From: Desulfobulbaceae bacterium | GTDB lineage: Bacteria > Desulfobacterota > Desulfobulbia > Desulfobulbales > Desulfobulbaceae | Length of the DNA: 12,355 nucleotides | Assembly (NCBI GenBank): GCA_027011235.1 | Contig: JALVAI010000071.1 | Span: 1-12,355, forward strand | Reading direction: 5' to 3' | In this document: positions 7,712 to 12,355 of the stretch, in pieces | Numbering within the stretch: the stretch's first letter is position 1 | How the letters are laid out: each line of letters starts with the position of its first letter | Notes under the pieces: generated by a model | What the model was told of the DNA's origin: nothing | The model's input: the letters and a program-made list of their open reading frames with translations, nothing else | The model's database searches: none | Position numbers and translations under genes: made by a program

Positions 7712-9003
7712 ATTTCTTTTCGAATAGGGACACGAAAACAGGCCGGCAAAACTCCAGCCTGCTGCTTTTTTTACAGGTACTGCTCCTTGCCATGGTTCTG
7801 CGGCCTGCCGCCGTGGTCATGGCTGCCGTGACGGTCCATACCGTGACCGAACTTGTTGATGCGGTCAATGCCACTGCCCATGGCGGTGACAGGACCATTG
7901 TTGTTGCCGACGGCACATATATGCTCAATGGAGAGTACCTGCGTATTGCCGCAAACGGGGTCACGATTCGCTCCCAAAGCGGCAACCGGGAACAGGTCGT
8001 CCTGGACGGTAATTACCAGACCACGGAAATCTTTCAGATAGTGGCCTCAAATGTTACCATCAAAGATATGCGACTGCAACGGGCCCTTGATCATCCCATC
8101 CATGTGATGGCAACCGCGGGCAGCGATGTAACAGGCACAATAATTCGCAATCTCCATATCGTTGATCCAGGCCAGCAGGCCATAAAGATCAATCCCGATT
8201 CAGCCAGAAGTCATTTTGTTGATAGCGGCCGTATTGCAAACTGTTTGATCGAACTGACAGACAGCGGCCGGGCCAAGGTTTGGGACCGTAACGGCTCCTG
8301 TTATACCGGCGGTGTTGATGCCCACCAGGCCGACAACTGGATTATTGAAGATAACAGGATCCAGGGATTCTGGTGCAGCGGCGGCCTGGCCGAGCACGGC
8401 GTTCATTTCTGGTCGGGCTCCACGGATACCCTGGTGCAGCGCAACCTGATTATCGACTGTGACCGGGGCATAGGTTTTGGTCTTGGCGATAGCGGCCACA
8501 GCGGCGGCATTATACGCAACAACATGATCTACCACGGGCCCGACCACGGCCACAGTGACGTGGGTATCGGCCTGGAGTCGGCTTCCGGCGCCCAGGTCTA
8601 CAACAACACTGTTTTTCAGGAACATGGTTATCCCAATGGTATTGAATACCGTTTTGACGCAAGCAACAACCTGACCATTGTCAATAACCTGTGCAACCGT
8701 CATATCACGTCAAGAAACAACGGCTCAACAACCCTGCTTTCCCATAATATCACCAATGCCACCGCCGACTGGTTTGTCAATGCCCAAAAAGGCGACCTGC
8801 ACCTGCGCGCTGAAAGGACAGGCGTTACCGGCGCCGCCCTCCCCTTTGCCGAGCTGACTGATGATTATGACATGCAGACAAGACCGCTCGGTGCCGGTCC
8901 GGACATAGGCGCCGATGAATATTCAAGCACTGTTCCGCATCCCGGCTCCGGGAAAAAGATAAATACAGGCTGGCTGTTTTTATTAACGGATTTTAAACCA
9001 TGA
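7693..9003 (+). CDS. Exported right-handed parallel beta-helix protein
   Basis: The 436-residue product begins with a long N-region and a hydrophobic segment (about 21-45), with a plausible signal peptidase I site near VVMA/AVTV. From about 48 on it shows features of right-handed beta-helix proteins: an opening VTELVDAVNA...TIVVADGTYML, rungs such as VTIRSQS, VTIKDMRL, IIRNLHIVD, WIIEDNRIQGF and LTIVNNL at roughly 20-25-residue spacing, asparagine ladders, and a closing DIGADEY. This fold is common in polysaccharide lyases, epimerases and surface-binding proteins; I cannot identify catalytic residues of a named lyase family, so activity is open. The start at 7693 lies within the cyclase gene, with AGAGGA (7679-7684) 8 nt upstream, a good RBS, which supports the 19-bp overlap. 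Co-expression with a cyclic di-GMP synthase suggests a matrix or surface role (inference). After the helix the C-tail is short and has a hydrophobic end (GWLFLLTDF). Confidence 0.88.
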   Translation: MCFSGLNFFSNRDTKTGRQNSSLLLFLQVLLLAMVLRPAAVVMAAVTVHTVTELVDAVNATAHGGDRTIVVADGTYMLNGEYLRIAANGVTIRSQSGNREQVVLDGNYQTTEIFQIVASNVTIKDMRLQRALDHPIHVMATAGSDVTGTIIRNLHIVDPGQQAIKINPDSARSHFVDSGRIANCLIELTDSGRAKVWDRNGSCYTGGVDAHQADNWIIEDNRIQGFWCSGGLAEHGVHFWSGSTDTLVQRNLIIDCDRGIGFGLGDSGHSGGIIRNNMIYHGPDHGHSDVGIGLESASGAQVYNNTVFQEHGYPNGIEYRFDASNNLTIVNNLCNRHITSRNNGSTTLLSHNITNATADWFVNAQKGDLHLRAERTGVTGAALPFAELTDDYDMQTRPLGAGPDIGADEYSSTVPHPGSGKKINTGWLFLLTDFKP

Positions 9004-9056
9004 AATATTTCTTTTTCCAAAACCAAATTACCTGTTATTTTTTTTATTAGTCATCG

Positions 9057-9086
9057 TTGACTTACAGAAAATTTTTCTTTTTTTAT
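9057..9086 (+). promoter_or_regulatory. Possible sigma-70-type promoter before the HDOD-GGDEF gene
   Basis: TTGACT (9057-9062) lies 18 nt before TTTTAT (9081-9086), in a strongly AT-rich 142-bp gap. This would start transcription near 9093, about 50 nt before the ATG. The -10 box is poor. No terminator hairpin is visible after the preceding gene, so read-through is equally possible. Confidence 0.3.
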
Positions 9087-9145
9087 TTATCAGGATCATA
9101 CGATAGAAGAAAAATCGCCGATCTTGGTGCTGCGAACGGAGTTCC

Positions 9146-10645
9146 ATGACGACCATAGAAGATTTTTTTACTGAAAAGATAAAACTACCTTCCCCCCCGG
9201 CTATTGCCCTGAAAATCCTTGAAGCTGTGCGCAAGGATGAGAATTCCTTTGATGAACTGGCCCGGATTATTTCGACAGATCCAGCCCTGACCGTCCGTAT
9301 CCTGAAAATAGCAAACTCATCCCTCTATGGTTTTCCAAACCCGGTGGATTCTCTGAGCCAGGCCACAGCACTCATCGGCACCAATGCCCTGAAAAACATT
9401 GCCCTCTCCTTTGTCATTGTCCAGGACTTTCAGGAGGCACCCCAGGGAAGTTTTGATGTGACTCTTTTCTGGCGGCGGGCCATCACAGCGGCGGTTGCCG
9501 CCGAAACCCTTGCTGAATATACAAACCTGCACGATCAAGATCTTTTTGTTACCGCCCTGCTGCAAGACATTGGCGTCCTTATTCTCTACCTTTCCGACAC
9601 CTCTTCCTACATGGCCCTGCAGGATGAAAAACGGGTAAGCGGTAAGACAACCTGTCAGATGGAACAAAAAAAATTCGGCTTTGATCACACTGAAGTCGGC
9701 AGCCACCTGCTTACCGTCTGGAACCTGCCGGAGGTAATACACCAACCGATTCTTTTCCACCATACCGATATCGTCGAAAATCAGTTTAAAGATGCATCCA
9801 GGATTCTGCAATTTGCAGACAAGATTGCCTCCATTTATTACGGAGTTCACGCAAACAGTAAATGTATCGCCGTTCATGAGGGGTTGAAAAAGCATTATCA
9901 ACTCTCTGATGAACAGACCGATCAACTGATTGATACCGTGGGGGAAAAGGCCCGTGAAATCCTTGACCTCTTTGCCCTTGATCCTGGTGATATCAAACCT
10001 TTTTCTCTCATCATGCAGGAGGCAAACGAAGAACTCGGTCGACTAAATTTTTCCTATGCTCAGATAGTTCTTGAATTAAAGCAGGCAAAACAGAGTGCAG
10101 AACAACTGGCCATGGAGTTAAAAATGGCTAATGACAGCCTGCGGGAGCTGGCATTTCGCGATGGCCTGACAGGTTTGTATAATCACAGATATTTCCAGGA
10201 AGTTCTTGAATCCGAACTTGAAAGGGCCAAACGGTATAATCATCCACTTTCATTATTGCTTATAGATATTGATTTTTTTAAAAAAGTAAATGACCGATAC
10301 GGGCATCCGGCCGGCGACCAGGTTTTGCAGGAAGTCAGCAACACCATGGTTAAGCTGGTTCGACGTTGCGACATGGTTGCCCGCTATGGAGGCGAAGAAT
10401 TTGCCGTTATTTTACCGGAAACAGGCCTGACCAGCGCCAAGGTACTGGCCCAACGCGTTCGCAGAGGTATTGAACAGCTGGAAATCACCTGCGGCGAACA
10501 AACCTTGTCCGTGACTATAAGCTGCGGTATTGCCGGCAGTGAGAATAATCAAGAGCATCCAGTTACTCGCGATATACTTATCGAGCACAGTGATAAGGCC
10601 CTGTACAGGGCCAAAAAAAATGGTAGGAACAGGGTCGAAATGTAA
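9146..10645 (+). CDS. HDOD-GGDEF signalling protein (putative diguanylate cyclase)
   Basis: This 499-residue cytoplasmic protein has no signal or membrane segment. An HDOD domain spans about 14-215 (opening LPSPPAIALKILEAV, then ISTDPALTVRILKIANSS). Where metal-dependent HD hydrolases carry HD, it has LLQDIG, so it should not be a phosphohydrolase. A helical, probably coiled-coil linker (about 290-335) leads to a GGDEF domain (336-497). GGEEF is intact (415-419) and an I-site RRCD (406-409) sits five residues before it, so active and feedback-inhibited cyclic di-GMP synthesis is expected. The start ATG 9146 has GGAG at about the right distance (9137-9140). The two cyclases in this window differ in place of action: this one is soluble, the other membrane-bound. 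It is probably its own transcription unit, closed by the terminator at 10645-10680. HDOD domains are usually interaction or signalling modules; the partner is unknown. Confidence 0.94.
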   Translation: MTTIEDFFTEKIKLPSPPAIALKILEAVRKDENSFDELARIISTDPALTVRILKIANSSLYGFPNPVDSLSQATALIGTNALKNIALSFVIVQDFQEAPQGSFDVTLFWRRAITAAVAAETLAEYTNLHDQDLFVTALLQDIGVLILYLSDTSSYMALQDEKRVSGKTTCQMEQKKFGFDHTEVGSHLLTVWNLPEVIHQPILFHHTDIVENQFKDASRILQFADKIASIYYGVHANSKCIAVHEGLKKHYQLSDEQTDQLIDTVGEKAREILDLFALDPGDIKPFSLIMQEANEELGRLNFSYAQIVLELKQAKQSAEQLAMELKMANDSLRELAFRDGLTGLYNHRYFQEVLESELERAKRYNHPLSLLLIDIDFFKKVNDRYGHPAGDQVLQEVSNTMVKLVRRCDMVARYGGEEFAVILPETGLTSAKVLAQRVRRGIEQLEITCGEQTLSVTISCGIAGSENNQEHPVTRDILIEHSDKALYRAKKNGRNRVEM

Positions 10646-10680
10646 AAAAGACCTCGCCGGACATAGACGAGGCCTTTTTC
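10645..10680. terminator. Bidirectional intrinsic terminator between convergent genes
   Basis: A stem of CCTCG (10652-10656) and CGAGG (10668-10672), extended outward by one mismatch and G-C and A-T pairs, carries a run of As on the left and Ts on the right (CCTTTTTC). On either strand the hairpin is followed by a T-tract, so it can stop the HDOD-GGDEF transcript (its stop codon abuts it) and the cytochrome transcript coming from the right. Confidence 0.85.
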
Positions 10681-10690
10681 ATAATTCGTT

Positions 10691-10716
10691 GGAAAGGCTT
10701 CGAAAAAAGCCGTTCC
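10691..10716 (-). other. Second hairpin 3' of the cytochrome gene
   Basis: GGAA-A-GGCTT (10691-10700) pairs with AAGCC-G-TTCC (10707-10716) around a 6-nt loop: 9 bp with one mismatch. It lies 31 bp past the cytochrome stop on the minus strand, before the main terminator. It may protect the mRNA 3' end or add to termination. Its own T-run lies within the loop and stem rather than after it. Confidence 0.45.
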
Positions 10717-10746
10717 GGAAAACAGTTATTTATCTGAAAAGTCGTT

Positions 10747-12036
10747 TCAATCGCCGTTTCCACCGCCATGGGGCCCTTCACCTGGGTCCGGGTCATTGGT
10801 GTGGCAGACCCGACAGGTGTCAATGGTACCGCCGTGTCCCTGCAGACGTATTGACTGGGCGTTGTCTTCCGGATTCACCGTCGGATAGATTGCATGCTGA
10901 CTGCCGTGGCAGGCCTGGCAGAATACCCCATGATGTCCACGGGAAAACCGGTACAGCGTATTGGCCGGTTCACTGTAGGCTGAATCATGGCACTGACCAC
11001 ACCTTGGTTCATCAATCCATGGCCTTCGACCACTGCTTGCCAGATCTTTGAGGTTGCCATGGCAATCCTGACAGGACTCCCCTTTTTGAAACATAATGCC
11101 CCGTAAACATTTGGTCTGCGTTCCCGGATGACAGCGATAACAGGTTCCAACCATGGTCCCGTCATCAATTTTTTTATGTTTTCCATGCATGGCTTTTGAC
11201 AGACTCGGCAGCCCTGATTTTCCCGGCTTATTCAATGCTGCGGAAGCGTGGCAATTCGCACAGAGTATAGGTCTGTTTGCCATAAGTTGTGTTCCTTCTT
11301 CCTGATCATGCAGGGTAAGTATATTCTGTTTCACTACTTCGGTTGCAATATCCGGATTTGCCATCCCTCTATCTCCATGACAATTATCACAACGTATCTC
11401 CGTCGATACCGGAGCAACTGTCTGGGTGGAAGCCAGCTCCCGTCCCTGTAAATCAAACACTTTGATTTCTGCAATTTGATATGGCGACAGAACATTCGGT
11501 GCACTGTCACTATGTGGCGTCAATGGAATTCCTTCAGCGATGAAGGAATCGGGCTCAGCCCGCATGGTTCCTTGCAATCCAAACCCTGCCAGCCCTATGT
11601 TGCTTTCCAGCGACACACCAAAAAGCTGATTGACATAATCCCAGAAATTCGTCTTTGTATCAGAGCGCGTATTATCGAGAATTCGATAGGTAACTTTAAT
11701 ACCGCTGGTCACGATCTTTGGTTCTTTTCCACGCTTGATTACCTGGGCAACAAGGGTGTTAAACGGTGGTAATAAACCAAAATCTTCGAAACTCTCATCA
11801 ATACAGTGCATGCCCAGATCATTCCAGCCGATCACTACATAATCACCATTTGCAGGCGGGGTGGTGCCGCCACCTGTACCACCGCCACCCTGACCATGAC
11901 CAGATAGGATAGCCGGTAGCGTAAGGAAAAGAATATTGTTTGCCCGAACCTCAGTCCCTGTTACACAAAAAACAATAAAAATTGTGATTGCAAACACCTG
12001 CAACAAAAGATATTTGCTTTTAAAAAAAATCTTCAT
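10747..12036 (-). CDS. Exported heptaheme c-type cytochrome
   Basis: The 429-residue product has an N-terminal signal (charged MKIFFKSK, hydrophobic core about 9-26, likely cleavage near VRA/NN), then a Gly-rich linker (about 46-63). Next is a heme-free region (about 64-210) beginning VVIGWNDLGMHCID, which I have seen in multiheme cytochromes of related bacteria but cannot name. The C-terminal half has seven CxxCH heme sites, at C216, C259, C299, C322, C346, C373 and C408, with many extra His (HGKHK, GHHG, HAIYP) as possible distal ligands. Hemes are attached after export, so it works in the periplasm or outside the cell in electron transfer; partners are unknown. The start at 12036 is chosen over an upstream in-frame ATG at 12075 because a perfect GGAGG (12047-12051) lies 10 nt before it and the signal peptide then begins properly. 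A sigma-54 promoter lies upstream. No lipobox is seen. Confidence 0.93.
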   Translation of the reverse strand: MKIFFKSKYLLLQVFAITIFIVFCVTGTEVRANNILFLTLPAILSGHGQGGGGTGGGTTPPANGDYVVIGWNDLGMHCIDESFEDFGLLPPFNTLVAQVIKRGKEPKIVTSGIKVTYRILDNTRSDTKTNFWDYVNQLFGVSLESNIGLAGFGLQGTMRAEPDSFIAEGIPLTPHSDSAPNVLSPYQIAEIKVFDLQGRELASTQTVAPVSTEIRCDNCHGDRGMANPDIATEVVKQNILTLHDQEEGTQLMANRPILCANCHASAALNKPGKSGLPSLSKAMHGKHKKIDDGTMVGTCYRCHPGTQTKCLRGIMFQKGESCQDCHGNLKDLASSGRRPWIDEPRCGQCHDSAYSEPANTLYRFSRGHHGVFCQACHGSQHAIYPTVNPEDNAQSIRLQGHGGTIDTCRVCHTNDPDPGEGPHGGGNGD

Positions 12037-12210
12037 ATGTATTATTCCTCCGAAATTAATGTCCAAGAAAACCATCTGCGCGAAGAACTACAACGTGGTA
12101 TTGCAACAAGCGGGCCAGCAGTAAGAAAACATGAGAAATATACAAACACCATATGCAACAGACTGACTGAACTACGAGAAGATACGGAGATGTTATTTGA
12201 ATGGAATTGA
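12037..12210 (+). CDS. Possible 57-residue ORF opposite the cytochrome promoter
   Basis: An ORF starting at ATG 12037 encodes a 57-residue, charged, helix-prone peptide (contains LREELQRGIATSGPAVR and LTELREDTEMLFEWN). Composition looks protein-like, unlike the opposite frames. However, no RBS precedes the ATG (an A-rich run is there), and its 5' part overlaps the cytochrome RBS and its middle overlaps the sigma-54 promoter. I recognise no family. It may be a gene remnant, a small antisense-encoded protein or chance. Confidence 0.2.
   Translation: MYYSSEINVQENHLREELQRGIATSGPAVRKHEKYTNTICNRLTELREDTEMLFEWN
12046..12051 (-). promoter_or_regulatory. Strong ribosome binding site of the cytochrome gene
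   Basis: On the minus strand the sequence reads GGAGGA ending 9 nt before ATG 12036. It decides the start: the in-frame ATG at 12075 lies upstream of this site and would bury the RBS inside the coding region. Confidence 0.8.
12102..12117 (-). promoter_or_regulatory. Sigma-54 (-24/-12) promoter of the heptaheme cytochrome gene
   Basis: On the minus strand this reads TGGCCCGCTTGTTGCA, against the RpoN consensus TGGCACG-N4-TTGCA: only one defined base differs (C for A at position 5), and the GG-N10-GC core is exact. Transcription should start near 12091, giving a leader of about 55 nt with the strong RBS. The window encodes a sigma-54 activator at 2233-3666 that could act here, though many others may exist in the genome. 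Confidence 0.75.
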
Positions 12211-12212
12211 AT
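12197..12212. repeat. TTGAAT direct repeat, 10-bp period, upstream of the cytochrome promoter
   Basis: TTGAAT occurs at 12197-12202 and 12207-12212, one helical turn apart and about 110-120 bp upstream of the predicted cytochrome transcription start. That is where a sigma-54 activator would bind, but the repeat is short and not a dyad. Confidence 0.2.
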
Positions 12213-12228
12213 ACGCTGCATCATGTTC

Positions 12229-12355
12229 TGTCAGCGGCGACCTGAAAATGTATCAAACTTGGCGGTTTGAAAATGCATGAGTGATTTTCTTCCTCTTCTT
12301 CTCTCAACTTTTATAACCAACTTTTCTTCCCTGTATTTTCTTTCTGTATTTCCTT
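12229..12355 (+). mobile_element. Probable terminus of an IS21-family element (truncated by the window edge)
   Basis: TGTCAGCGGCGACCTGAAAATG begins a block resembling the termini of IS21-family elements: it starts with TG, and two copies of a longer repeat follow 25 bp apart (TGAAAATGTATCA 12243-12255 and TGAAAATGCATGA 12268-12280), with TTGGCGGTTTGAAAAT between and into the second. Multiple short terminal repeats are typical of this family. From about 12282 the sequence is pyrimidine-rich and non-coding to the edge. The element body would lie to the right, outside the window, so neither istA/istB nor the other end can be seen. The exact boundary and target duplication cannot be fixed. Confidence 0.5.

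Noticed and set aside
8200..8703. Long open frame of 167 codons on the minus strand inside the beta-helix gene
   Set aside because: Its valine/alanine-rich composition mirrors the Asn/Gly/His-rich repeats of the real gene on the other strand; a shadow.
9004..9056. Intrinsic terminator after the beta-helix gene
   Set aside because: There is a T-run near 9038-9046 but no stem-forming sequence before it.
9317..9925. Long open frame of 202 codons on the minus strand inside the HDOD-GGDEF gene
   Set aside because: It lies fully antisense to a gene with clear domain motifs, and the product has no recognisable domain or RBS context.
12037..12075. Upstream in-frame start for the cytochrome (ATG at 12075, adding 13 residues)
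   Set aside because: It would place the strong GGAGG RBS inside the coding sequence and put a non-signal-like stretch before the signal peptide; ATG 12036 is better placed.
12042..12224. 60-codon minus-strand frame upstream of the cytochrome
   Set aside because: It covers the sigma-54 promoter and RBS of the same strand and has an unlikely Ser/Arg-rich composition; better explained as leader and promoter DNA.

Overview
This 12.4-kb window looks like the chromosome of a Gram-negative, cytochrome-rich anaerobe or microaerophile with intermediate G+C. A Desulfobacterota (Desulfobulbus-like) host is my inference from protein style: a hybrid kinase with a c-type heme sensor domain, a sigma-54 response regulator, HDOD-GGDEF architecture and a secreted multiheme cytochrome. 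No rRNA, tRNA or taxonomic marker is present, so the assignment is tentative.

Layout. Positions 3-887 (+): 3' part of a dual-specificity phosphatase fused to a YkgJ-like Cys-cluster domain. 1006-1980 (+): transglutaminase-like protease-fold protein. 1981-2232: regulatory gap with a hairpin, a sigma-54-type promoter match (2035-2050) and a possible 33-codon leader ORF. 2233-3666 (+): NtrC/AtoC-type sigma-54 response regulator. 3667-3800: gap with a perfect palindrome and a nested hairpin. 3801-9003 (+): three overlapping genes, namely a membrane hybrid histidine kinase with a CxxCH heme site, a membrane diguanylate cyclase (4-bp overlap) and an exported right-handed beta-helix protein (19-bp overlap). 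9146-10645 (+): HDOD-GGDEF protein, ending at a terminator that works in both directions. 10747-12036 (-): exported heptaheme c-type cytochrome with a strong RBS and, about 65-80 bp upstream of its start, a near-perfect sigma-54 promoter (12102-12117, minus strand). 12229-12355 (+): what looks like the terminus of an IS21-family element running off the window, with two spaced copies of a TGAAAATG-type repeat.

How the parts may work together (inference). The kinase senses a redox or gas signal at a periplasmic c-type heme and can signal through its own receiver domain. It may also signal to the sigma-54 regulator encoded just upstream. The kinase is translationally coupled to a diguanylate cyclase and an exported beta-helix protein, which suggests c-di-GMP output to surface or matrix functions. 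The only strong sigma-54 promoter seen in front of a structural gene drives the secreted multiheme cytochrome, so a testable model is a heme-sensing, c-di-GMP- and sigma-54-linked switch for extracellular electron transfer or biofilm. The link between the regulator and the cytochrome promoter is proximity plus promoter type, not proof.
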